A DNA stretch of 5,419 bases, from the NCBI GenBank assembly GCA_029883045.1, contig JAOUJU010000133.1, positions 1 to 5,419 of the forward strand, read 5' to 3'. A program made the position numbers and the translations under genes. This stretch comes from Rhodospirillaceae bacterium. GTDB lineage: Bacteria > Pseudomonadota > Alphaproteobacteria > Rhodospirillales > Magnetovibrionaceae. Below are positions 1 to 5,419 of this stretch, piece after piece. Within the stretch, counting starts at the first letter, position 1. Each line of letters opens with the position of its first letter. The notes beneath the pieces were generated by a model that saw only the letters and a program-made list of their open reading frames with translations, had not been told where the DNA came from and searched no databases.

Positions 1-3000
1 GGTGAAGGTTTGTGATCTAACAAAACCTTGGCTGGTAAGTTTAGCAACCGTCTGCATGGCGTCTTCAACCGTGCTTAAGTCGCCTTCGTCATGGCCGGAA
101 CCAAGCGCGTCTGGCATCATGTCAGCTGGTTTTACATGGGCTAAATCGTTGCGTGAAAGGTAGCTAACGGCAAGCTCACGGAAGATATAATCAAGTATCG
201 ATGTCGACATCTTGATTGTATCGTTGCCTTCAACCAGACCCGATGGTTCAAACCTAGTAAAGGTAAAGGCTTCAACAAATTCTTCCAGCGGTACGCCATA
301 TTGTAGGCCAATGGAAATGGCGATGGCAAAGTTGTTCATCAACGAACGGAATGCTGCACCTTCTTTGTGCATATCGATAAATACTTCACCGATGCGCCCG
401 TCTTCGTATTCACCGGTACGCAAATATACCTTGTGGCCACCGACAATGGCTTTTTGGGTATAACCCTTGCGTCGATCGGGCAGGCGATCACGTTCAACCA
501 AACGTTCAACAATGTGTTCGGCAATAATTTCTGCCCGGCCCGAGGTTGCTGCTGCGGCATATTTTTCCGAAGTTGTTTCTTCATCTTCGGAAATATCTTC
601 ATCCAACAGGGTTGATTGCAACGGTTGGCTAAGTTTTGATCCATCACGGTACAGCGCATTAGCCTTTAGCCCCAACTGCCATGAAAGCATGTAGGCGTTT
701 TGGCAATCATCGATGGTTGCGCTGTTAGACATGTTGATGGTTTTTGAAATTGCACCAGAAATAAACGACTGGCTGGCAGCCATCATACGAATGTGGCTTT
801 CGGCGCTAAGCGAACGTTTACCGATGCGTCCACAAGGCGAAGCACAATCAAACACTGATAGGTGCTCGTCTTTTAGCAATGGCGCACCCTCAAGGGTCAT
901 GGCACCACAAACATGGGTGTTAGCCTCAAGGATGTCTTCTTCTGAAAAACCAAGATGGCCCAGCATATCAAACGACACATCGTTTAGCTGTTCAATGCTG
1001 ATGTTTAGCGTTTCATTGCAAAACGGTTCGCCCAATGTGTATTTGTTAAATGCAAACTTGATATCAAACGCATCTTTTAATGCGCTATCAAGCAACACCA
1101 ACGCTTCATCGGTGAAACCTTTGGCTTTTAGGGTTGTGTTATTGATTGCACCGTTGGAATTTTTCAAGGTTCCATGGCCAAGGGCATAACGTTCAATTGC
1201 TTCTATTTCTGCTTCGGCATAACCAAGGCGTTTAAGTGCGGCCGGAACCATGCGGTTGATAATTTTGAAATAACCACCACCGGCTAGTTTTTTAAACTTA
1301 ACCAACGCGAAATCAGGTTCGATCCCGGTGGTATCGCAATCCATCACCAACCCGATTGTACCGGTTGGTGCAATAACCGTGGTTTGCGCGTTGCGGAACC
1401 CGTGCATGGTGCCAAGCTCTAGCGCATTATCCCATGCTTCGCGTGATGCGGCGACAAGCGCGCCATCGGTGCATTGGTCCCCGTCAAGCGGCACGGGAAG
1501 AATGGACAGGTCTTCATATCCGTTGCTTTCCGAATGCGCCGCCCGACGGTGGTTACGTATAACCCTGAGCATTGCGTTTGCATTTGGTTCGTACCCGGGA
1601 AAGGCACCAAGCTCACCCGCCATTTCGGCAGATGTGGCATAGGAAACGCCTGTCATCAGTGCAGAAATTGAACCGCAAATGGCGCGCCCTTCATCCGAAT
1701 CGTACGACAAACCAGCTTCCATTAGATATCCGCCAATATTGGCGAAACCCAATCCAAGGGTGCGGAATTCGTACGAACGTTTAGCGATTTCAACCGACGG
1801 GAACTGCGCCATAAGAACCGATATTTCCAATGTAATGGTCCATAGACGTACAGCGTGTTCAAACGCTGGAACGTTAAGGGTGGCATCTTCATTTTGGAAG
1901 GTATGCAGGTTAAGCGATGCCAGATTGCACGCGGTATCATCCAAAAACATATATTCCGAACATGGGTTCGATGCATTAATGCGCCCAGATTCCGGGCAGG
2001 TGTGCCATTCATTAATGGTGGTATCAAATTGGATTCCGGGATCAGCCGATGCCCATGCGGCAGCGCCAATTTGTTCCCATAAATCGCGGGCTTTGATGGA
2101 TTTTGCAACTTCACCGTCTTTGCGCCGGATTAGTTTCCAATCACCATCTTGCAATACACGCTCAAGGAATGCGTTGGTAATGCGTACCGTGTTATTGGAA
2201 TTCTGCCCCGAAACGGTAAGGTAGGCTTCGGAATCCCAATCGGTATTGTATACCGGGAATTCAATCTCGGTGTACCCTTGTTTGGCGAACTGGATTACGC
2301 GTTGAACATAATTTTCCGGTATCATCGCCCGACGCGCACCGATAATGGCTTTTTTCAGCGCCGCATTTACTTTTGGATCGAAGCGCGATTGATCATCACC
2401 ATCGGCACCGCCGTGGCACGCATCCATTACAGCCGTCATGTTTTTAGCTGCTAGCTTTGATCCAGCAACAAGGGCCGCAACTTTTTGCTCTTCCTTTACT
2501 TTCCAGCCGATAAATTCTTCGATATCGGGGTGATCAACATCAACCACAACCATTTTGGCTGCACGGCGTGTAGTGCCACCTGATTTAATGGCCCCAGCTG
2601 CGCGGTCGCCAATTTTAAGGAAGCTCATCAAGCCAGAAGATTTTCCGCCACCAGAAAGGGCCTCGTTGGCACCACGAAGGTTAGAAAAGTTGGTGCCAGT
2701 ACCGGAGCCATACTTAAACAACCGGGCTTCACGTACCCATAGGTCCATAATGCCGCCTTCTTGCACCAAATCATCCTGAATGGATTGAATAAAACATGCG
2801 TGCGGTTGGGGGTGTTCGTAGCTAGATTTTGAGCGGACAAGTTTACCAGTTTCAAAATCTACGTAATGATGGCCCTGGGCTGGACCGTCAATGCCATAAG
2901 CCCAATGTAGGCCAGTATTAAACCACTGTGGTGAATTTGGCGCGCCCATTTGTTTGCACAGCATGAAGCGCATTTCATCAAAGTATGCTTTGGCATCTTG

Positions 3001-3390
3001 TTCTGAATCAAAATAGCCACCTTTCCAGCCCCAGTATGTCCATGTTCCGGCTAGGCGGTCGAAAACCTGCTTGGCGCTGGTTTCTGATTTATAACGCTTA
3101 TCAGCAGGCTTTTTCTTTAGCGCAGCTTTGTCTTCTTCGTGGCGCCACAGCCATGAGGGGATGGTGTTTTCTTCGACCGCTACCAGTTTGGTCGGAACGC
3201 CTGCCTTGCGGAAATATTTTTGCGCAATAACGTCGCAGGCTACCTGCGACCAGTTTGCCGGTACATCCATATCGTCAAGTTTGAAGACGACAGAACCGTC
3301 CGGATTGCGTATTTCGCTAGTTGCAGAACGAAATTCGATGTTGGCGTATGGGGATTGACCCTTTTTTGTAAAGTGACGCTTAATTCGCAT
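1..3390 (-). CDS. nrdJ: Vitamin B12-dependent (class II) ribonucleotide reductase, C-terminus cut off by window edge
   Basis: Class II ribonucleotide reductase: it reduces ribonucleotides to deoxyribonucleotides in the cytoplasm, using adenosylcobalamin to make a thiyl radical, without oxygen or a separate radical subunit. The minus frame is open for 1130 codons from ATG at 3390 with no stop before the left edge. The N-terminus (MRIKRHFTKKGQSPYANIEF) matches alphaproteobacterial NrdJ. Visible motifs: HACF with Cys199; GSGTGTNFSNLRG at 228-240; SGQNSNN near 394-400; NPCSE at 475-479; Cys488; the phosphate-binding PTGTIG at 675-680; RDGSK at 915-919; and a TSCPD-like C-terminal region from about 980 to 1060. 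By comparison with Thermotoga NrdJ, Cys477 would be the radical cysteine with Asn475 and Glu479 beside it, and Cys199/Cys488 the redox pair; the 11-residue spacing of Cys477 and Cys488 fits. The family is usually about 1200 residues, so the missing end should carry the C-terminal cysteine-rich tail. The ribosome site is weak: GGGA about 7 bases before ATG. The gene is divergent from the complex I/MCE cluster. Confidence 0.97.
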   Translation of the reverse strand, partial: MRIKRHFTKKGQSPYANIEFRSATSEIRNPDGSVVFKLDDMDVPANWSQVACDVIAQKYFRKAGVPTKLVAVEENTIPSWLWRHEEDKAALKKKPADKRYKSETSAKQVFDRLAGTWTYWGWKGGYFDSEQDAKAYFDEMRFMLCKQMGAPNSPQWFNTGLHWAYGIDGPAQGHHYVDFETGKLVRSKSSYEHPQPHACFIQSIQDDLVQEGGIMDLWVREARLFKYGSGTGTNFSNLRGANEALSGGGKSSGLMSFLKIGDRAAGAIKSGGTTRRAAKMVVVDVDHPDIEEFIGWKVKEEQKVAALVAGSKLAAKNMTAVMDACHGGADGDDQSRFDPKVNAALKKAIIGARRAMIPENYVQRVIQFAKQGYTEIEFPVYNTDWDSEAYLTVSGQNSNNTVRITNAFLERVLQDGDWKLIRRKDGEVAKSIKARDLWEQIGAAAWASADPGIQFDTTINEWHTCPESGRINASNPCSEYMFLDDTACNLASLNLHTFQNEDATLNVPAFEHAVRLWTITLEISVLMAQFPSVEIAKRSYEFRTLGLGFANIGGYLMEAGLSYDSDEGRAICGSISALMTGVSYATSAEMAGELGAFPGYEPNANAMLRVIRNHRRAAHSESNGYEDLSILPVPLDGDQCTDGALVAASREAWDNALELGTMHGFRNAQTTVIAPTGTIGLVMDCDTTGIEPDFALVKFKKLAGGGYFKIINRMVPAALKRLGYAEAEIEAIERYALGHGTLKNSNGAINNTTLKAKGFTDEALVLLDSALKDAFDIKFAFNKYTLGEPFCNETLNISIEQLNDVSFDMLGHLGFSEEDILEANTHVCGAMTLEGAPLLKDEHLSVFDCASPCGRIGKRSLSAESHIRMMAASQSFISGAISKTINMSNSATIDDCQNAYMLSWQLGLKANALYRDGSKLSQPLQSTLLDEDISEDEETTSEKYAAAATSGRAEIIAEHIVERLVERDRLPDRRKGYTQKAIVGGHKVYLRTGEYEDGRIGEVFIDMHKEGAAFRSLMNNFAIAISIGLQYGVPLEEFVEAFTFTRFEPSGLVEGNDTIKMSTSILDYIFRELAVSYLSRNDLAHVKPADMMPDALGSGHDEGDLSTVEDAMQTVAKLTSQGFVRSQTFT

Positions 3391-3464
3391 GTTTTTTCCC
3401 AGCCCCTTTGGCTCTTGTTTTTGGTTTCATTTTTTTGTTGAGTCTTGATATTCAGACCCCCCCG

Positions 3465-3478
3465 AAATCCCGCGATTT
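3465..3478. repeat. Short inverted repeat AAATC/GATTT beside a C7 tract
   Basis: AAATC (3465-3469) and GATTT (3474-3478) are perfect complements around a 4-base loop, right next to seven C (3457-3463; seven G in the nrdJ leader). The stem is only 5 bp, so it could be chance. It would lie in the untranslated leader of nrdJ if transcription starts further upstream. Confidence 0.25.
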
Positions 3479-3482
3479 ATGG

Positions 3483-3518
3483 AAAAAACCCTCCATCGCC
3501 CCACATATTGGGTGGGGC
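3483..3518 (-). terminator. Inverted repeat plus T-run in nrdJ leader; possible attenuator
   Basis: In the nrdJ direction a perfect inverted repeat, GCCCCAC and GTGGGGC with a 7-base spacer, occupies 3518-3498. Nine bases later comes a run of six T (3488-3483). A competing stem is possible: CCCACC (3516-3511) with GGAGGG (3494-3489), one A-A mismatch, directly followed by the T-run. If transcription starts upstream, near the 3549-3564 box, this would lie in the nrdJ leader, about 110 bases before the start codon, and could act as a conditional terminator. It may equally be an operator. No start site is known. Confidence 0.25.
3498..3513 (-). promoter_or_regulatory. Candidate NrdR box overlapping a GC-rich inverted repeat
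   Basis: On the minus strand this reads ACCCAATATGTGGGGC, agreeing at about 11 of 16 positions with the NrdR consensus, including the CAATAT core. Its centre is 51 bases from the box at 3549-3564, close to five helical turns, which is longer than the usual pair spacing. It overlaps the inverted repeat at 3498-3518, so the match could instead reflect an RNA hairpin or another protein's site. Confidence 0.35.
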
Positions 3519-3532
3519 ACAATACTTACGTA
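3517..3532 (-). promoter_or_regulatory. Possible weak NrdR half-box, 32 bp from the better box
   Basis: On the minus strand the segment ends in TATTGTG, which matches the right half of the NrdR consensus, while the left half fits poorly (about 9 of 16 overall). Its centre is 32 bases from the centre of the better box at 3549-3564. That is about three helical turns and a spacing often seen for paired NrdR boxes. Without the spacing it would not be worth listing. Confidence 0.22.
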
Positions 3533-3548
3533 TCATTTGTCGCGAGAC

Positions 3549-3564
3549 ACACAAGATGTAGCCT
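3549..3564 (-). promoter_or_regulatory. Candidate NrdR box (better match) upstream of nrdJ
   Basis: Read on the minus strand this is AGGCTACATCTTGTGT. It agrees at 12 of 16 positions with the general NrdR consensus aCaCwAtATaTwGtgt as I remember it, and the right half is nearly perfect. NrdR is the ATP/dATP-sensing repressor of ribonucleotide reductase genes and often binds paired boxes near their promoters. The site lies about 160 bases upstream of the nrdJ start. The assignment rests on consensus matching by eye. Confidence 0.45.
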
Positions 3565-3573
3565 AATTGGATG

Positions 3574-3600
3574 GGGCCTAGCAAGATGATTTGTCGGCCC
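3574..3600. repeat. Imperfect hairpin with GGGCC/GGCCC arms
   Basis: GGGCC at 3574-3578 pairs with GGCCC at 3596-3600. Inside it, CAA (3582-3584) can pair with TTG (3591-3593), giving an elongated imperfect stem. No T-run follows on either strand, so it is not a typical intrinsic terminator. It is GC-rich compared with the AT-rich stretch that follows. Confidence 0.3.
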
Positions 3601-3603
3601 AGT

Positions 3604-3623
3604 TTATGCATAATGTGTGCACA
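3604..3623. promoter_or_regulatory. Two adjacent perfect palindromes, possible protein-binding sites
   Basis: TTATGCATAA (3604-3613) and TGTGCACA (3616-3623) are both perfect palindromes, with centres 11 bases apart, about one helical turn. Such paired dyads upstream of a gene can be operator sites. I do not recognise the regulator, and two palindromes of 10 and 8 bases in AT-rich DNA can occur by chance. Confidence 0.25.
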
Positions 3624-3796
3624 AAGATGGTCACTGTTGCCTTATTATTACATTAAACCAATTAGTTATCACCATTATTTAAGATATGGGAAAAACGAAA
3701 ATTATTTTATTTTTTTAAAAACATCATATCATAGTAAACAAAATGTAGTGGGGTATGTTCACCCTATTGTGGGCTGAAAATCCTAGTATTTTTTGA

Positions 3797-3814
3797 CAAT
3801 ATGGCCCGATATTG
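3797..3814. promoter_or_regulatory. Dyad CAATAT-N6-ATATTG overlapping a TTGACA hexamer
   Basis: The arms CAATAT (3797-3802) and ATATTG (3809-3814) are perfect inverted repeats around GGCCCG. A consensus -35 hexamer TTGACA sits at 3793-3798, overlapping the left arm, but no good -10 hexamer lies 16-18 bases further on the plus strand. The layout resembles an operator over a promoter element, but the promoter itself is not supported. Confidence 0.3.
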
Positions 3815-3870
3815 CCCCCATACACCTAGTTACAGCAGGGTGAGTTGGGTAATGCAGGTGGGGCTGATTA

Positions 3871-3883
3871 GCACCTAAGGTGC
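3871..3883. repeat. Small hairpin GCACC-TAA-GGTGC
   Basis: A perfect 5-bp stem with a 3-base loop. No T-run follows it on the plus strand, so it is unlikely to be a terminator. It may be a piece of a structured leader or a chance dyad. Confidence 0.25.
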
Positions 3884-3975
3884 AAGGGAATCGAAAATCG
3901 GGTATCATGTTTTGATGTAATAAATATCTTGGTGATGTCCGGGCAAATGCGGCACTAGACGAAGCGGTTGCTTAG

Positions 3976-4003
3976 GTGTCATAAGGGTAAATAATGCTAT
4001 AAC
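3976..4003 (+). promoter_or_regulatory. Candidate sigma70-type promoter for the plus-strand cluster
   Basis: GTGTCA at 3976-3981 (4 of 6 to TTGACA) and TATAAC at 3998-4003 (5 of 6 to TATAAT) are separated by 16 bases. Transcription would begin near or just after the G7 tract at 4004-4010, leaving a leader of about 60 bases before the ATG at 4073. It is the best promoter-like match I found upstream of this gene, but hexamers of this quality are common in AT-rich DNA. Confidence 0.35.
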
Positions 4004-4072
4004 GGGGGGGCTGCAGTTTATTTATGGCCCTTAAAAATACCGCATAAACAATAAGCCGGAGACAGAGATTTC

Positions 4073-4426
4073 ATGACATCTTTCGGAACGTGGGTTCACA
4101 CAACCATTTTTGGTCGCAAGGTCGGATCGGATGAATTTGGCAACCGTTATTATGCCTCAAGCAAAGCTAAGCTTTACGGCAGAGAAAGACGTTGGGTCAT
4201 TTATAATGGCAGGGTTGAAGCATCAAAAGTTCCACCGGAATGGCACGCATGGCTTCACCAAACAGTTGATGCCCCGCTATCTGAGGCCGCAGCACAACCA
4301 AAGGAATGGCAGCTTGAGCATTTACCCAATCTTACTGGAACAAACAATGCCTACGTACCCGAAGGTTCAGACCTTGCCGGTGGCGTTCCAGCCGATGGCG
4401 GTGGTGTTAAATCTTGGCGGCCATAG
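4073..4426 (+). CDS. NDUFA12-family NADH:ubiquinone oxidoreductase accessory subunit (B17.2-like)
   Basis: A 117-residue homologue of NDUFA12 (B17.2), an accessory subunit of respiratory complex I found in mitochondria and alphaproteobacteria. In complex I it binds on the matrix (cytoplasmic) side near the peripheral arm; it has no catalytic role. The family signature is clear: SFGTWVHTTIFGRKVGSDE at 3-21, GNRYY at 23-27, RRWVIYNG at 39-46, SKVPPEWHAWLH at 51-62, then PNLTGT at 85-90 followed by NNAYVPEGS and a tryptophan-proline end (SWRP). The length suits the bacterial family. The protein is soluble, with no signal peptide or membrane segment. The start at 4073 is preceded by CGGAGA with its GGAG core 11 bases upstream. 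It is followed after 61 bases by two MCE genes, as is common in alphaproteobacteria, where this gene sits away from the nuo operon. Confidence 0.95.
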   Translation: MTSFGTWVHTTIFGRKVGSDEFGNRYYASSKAKLYGRERRWVIYNGRVEASKVPPEWHAWLHQTVDAPLSEAAAQPKEWQLEHLPNLTGTNNAYVPEGSDLAGGVPADGGGVKSWRP

Positions 4427-4487
4427 GTTATAGTTTGCTGATTAATTTTCCACATTTTAAACATATAAATCAATGCGGTAACCCGAC

Positions 4488-4973
4488 ATGTTAATCCATA
4501 ATGAGAATACTAGAAATGCAGTCGTAGGTGCAGTTGTGCTGGGTGTGCTTGTGGTTTCCATGATGCTTTCATACGGCGGATCAAAACTATCTGACAAAGC
4601 CCAGGTCGGAACGTACGAAGTAACAGCGGTATTCAATCAGGTTGATGGGCTTTTTGAGGGCGATGAAATACGCTTGGGCGGCCTAAGGGTTGGCAAGGTT
4701 GGCAAGCAGGTGCTGGATAAAAACTTTCGCGCTGTTGTAACTCTTAATATTAATAATGGGGTTGGGCTACCGCTGGATAGCTCGGCCGCCATTCACACCG
4801 ATGGTCTTTTTGGCTCTAAGTTCGTGGTGCTGGATCCCGGTGGCGAGATGGAAGTGCTGAAGGCTGGCGGAACAATAGATTATACCCAAGATGCGGTAAT
4901 CGTTAGCGATCTGCTAGACCTTATAATAAGCGAAGGCAAAGCAAAAAAAGAAGCATCTAAGAAAGGAAACTAA
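4488..4973 (+). CDS. MCE-family (MlaD-like) membrane-anchored lipid-transport protein, diverged copy
   Basis: A 161-residue MCE-domain protein. Proteins of this type are anchored in the inner membrane and form periplasmic hexameric rings that carry phospholipids, working with an MlaE/MlaF-type ABC transporter. An uncleaved transmembrane helix spans roughly residues 10-28 (AVVGAVVLGVLVVSMMLSY). The MCE domain runs from about 42 to 118, with YEVTAVF, GLFEGDEIRLGGLRVGKV and GLFGSKFVVLDPGG. It ends in a short helix (VSDLLDLIISEG) and a lysine-rich tail. E. coli MlaD is about 180 residues, so this copy is somewhat short. Compared with the next gene, the usual VRISGIKVG is IRLGGLRVG and the terminal segment differs. 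The ribosome site before 4488 is poor, but the next in-frame Met would destroy the membrane anchor. The 61-base gap upstream is AT-rich (TATAAA at 4464) and might hold a weak promoter. Co-transcription with the next gene is very likely. Confidence 0.88.
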   Translation: MLIHNENTRNAVVGAVVLGVLVVSMMLSYGGSKLSDKAQVGTYEVTAVFNQVDGLFEGDEIRLGGLRVGKVGKQVLDKNFRAVVTLNINNGVGLPLDSSAAIHTDGLFGSKFVVLDPGGEMEVLKAGGTIDYTQDAVIVSDLLDLIISEGKAKKEASKKGN

Positions 4974-4974
4974 A

Positions 4975-5419
4975 ATGGGGCGCAATGCAGTTGAAACCAT
5001 AATGGGTGCGGCAGTTTTAGTGGTTGCCGGTGTGTTTGTTTATTTTGCTTATAATACAGCCGAAATAAAGGCGGTAACCGGATACGAAATTAGCGCCAAT
5101 TTTTACAAAATAGGCGGCCTGAGCAAAGGTTCGGACGTGCGCATTAGCGGCATAAAGGTCGGTACCGTTTTGGACACCAGCCTTGATGCAACGACCTTTG
5201 AAGCGGTTGTCACCATGTCAATTTCCCCAGAAATAAAGCTTCCAGCCGATACGCAAGCCGCAATAGCCTCTAGCGGGTTGATGGGCGATAAATACATTTC
5301 CCTTAAAGCTGGCAATGCAATGAATCTTCTTGATCCCGGCGCAAAGGTTATAAGCACCAAAGATTTTCGTTCTTTGGAAGATCAGGTCGGTGAGATAATC
5401 TTCCTTGCTACCGGCGGCG
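4975..5419 (+). CDS. mlaD: MlaD: outer membrane lipid asymmetry protein, MCE domain; 3' end cut off by window edge
   Basis: The first 148 residues of a canonical alphaproteobacterial MlaD, the periplasmic lipid-carrying ring of the Mla phospholipid transport system. It begins MGRNAVETIMGAAVLVVAGV; the transmembrane anchor spans about 7-26. The MCE domain covers about 37-112, with YEISANF, GLSKGSDVRISGIKVGTV (48-65), KLPADTQAAIAS and GLMGDKYISLKAG (101-113). The segment near 134-148 (LEDQVGEIIFLATGG) matches the end of short MlaD proteins, so only a few residues are probably missing. The start codon is 1 base after the preceding gene's stop, with a good ribosome site AAAGGA 7 bases before ATG, which implies translational coupling. 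No MlaE/MlaF transporter genes lie in view, so it probably works with a transporter encoded elsewhere. Confidence 0.92.
   Translation, partial: MGRNAVETIMGAAVLVVAGVFVYFAYNTAEIKAVTGYEISANFYKIGGLSKGSDVRISGIKVGTVLDTSLDATTFEAVVTMSISPEIKLPADTQAAIASSGLMGDKYISLKAGNAMNLLDPGAKVISTKDFRSLEDQVGEIIFLATGG

Larger units (their letters stand above)
3391..4072. other. Long divergent intergenic region, no convincing gene
   Basis: These 682 bases lie between the start of nrdJ (minus) and the start of the NDUFA12-like gene (plus), so they should contain both promoters. The part next to nrdJ has a C7 tract (3457-3463), candidate NrdR sites and inverted repeats. The middle (about 3640-3745) is strongly AT-rich with A and T runs. 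The right part has a short hairpin, a candidate promoter and a G7 tract (4004-4010). The longest open frame (3571-3777, 68 codons) has no ribosome site and no protein-like character. I looked for a B12-riboswitch signature upstream of nrdJ and did not see a convincing one. An unrecognised small RNA cannot be excluded. Confidence 0.7.

Noticed and set aside
713..1189. 158-codon plus-strand open frame
   Set aside because: It lies wholly within nrdJ on the opposite strand, and the nrdJ frame there encodes conserved reductase sequence. It is a shadow frame.
1679..2224. 181-codon plus-strand open frame
   Set aside because: It is antisense to the NPCSE active-site region of nrdJ. Its protein has no recognisable features, so it is a shadow of the strongly constrained real gene.
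1..3390. Intein, frameshift or insertion inside nrdJ
   Set aside because: The frame is uninterrupted and aligns in order with remembered alphaproteobacterial NrdJ motifs. The longer stretch between Cys199 and Cys477 compared with Thermotoga NrdJ is normal for this subtype.
3391..3600. Cobalamin riboswitch in the nrdJ leader
   Set aside because: It would be natural for a B12-dependent enzyme, but I could not find the B12-box or the conserved core on the minus strand. A covariance-model search would settle it.
3571..3777. 68-codon plus-strand open frame in the intergenic region
   Set aside because: No ribosome site, AT-driven composition rich in Tyr, Ile and Lys, and no recognisable motif. 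It also runs across the dyads, so it is most likely a chance frame.
4435..4469. Separate promoter for the first MCE gene (TTGCTG with TATAAA)
   Set aside because: The hexamers are 23 bases apart, too far for a standard promoter, and other pairings are weak. Read-through from the NDUFA12-like gene is simpler.
5103..5360. 85-codon minus-strand open frame
   Set aside because: It is antisense to the conserved MCE domain of mlaD and shows no independent features.

Overview
The window looks like an ordinary chromosomal segment of an alphaproteobacterium with a moderate, not GC-rich, base composition. Two things point there. One is a bacterial homologue of the complex I accessory subunit NDUFA12, known mainly from alphaproteobacteria and mitochondria. 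The other is the long alphaproteobacterial form of the B12-dependent ribonucleotide reductase NrdJ. No mobile element, CRISPR array, tRNA or rRNA is visible.

Layout: positions 1-3390 on the minus strand are one continuous reading frame for NrdJ. It starts at 3390 and runs off the left edge before its stop codon. A 682-base intergenic region (3391-4072) separates it from a divergently transcribed plus-strand cluster. The half nearest nrdJ holds candidate NrdR boxes, an inverted repeat and a possible leader hairpin with a T-run. The middle is very AT-rich. The half nearest the plus-strand genes holds a candidate promoter. I see no convincing gene in this gap.

The plus-strand cluster is the NDUFA12-family gene (4073-4426), then two consecutive MCE/MlaD-type genes: a 161-residue protein (4488-4973) and a second one that starts 1 base after the first one's stop (4975) and runs off the right edge. 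The two MCE proteins share one design: a short cytoplasmic N-terminus, one transmembrane anchor and a periplasmic MCE domain. They are clearly diverged paralogues. The second looks like canonical alphaproteobacterial MlaD; the first is the unusual extra copy.

Functionally the window joins deoxyribonucleotide synthesis (nrdJ) to cell-envelope and respiratory functions (NDUFA12, MCE lipid transport) only by a shared divergent intergenic region; nothing shows that they cooperate. I see no clearly novel system. The points most worth checking are the tandem MCE pair, the putative NrdR control and possible attenuation of nrdJ, and several dyads in the long intergenic region.
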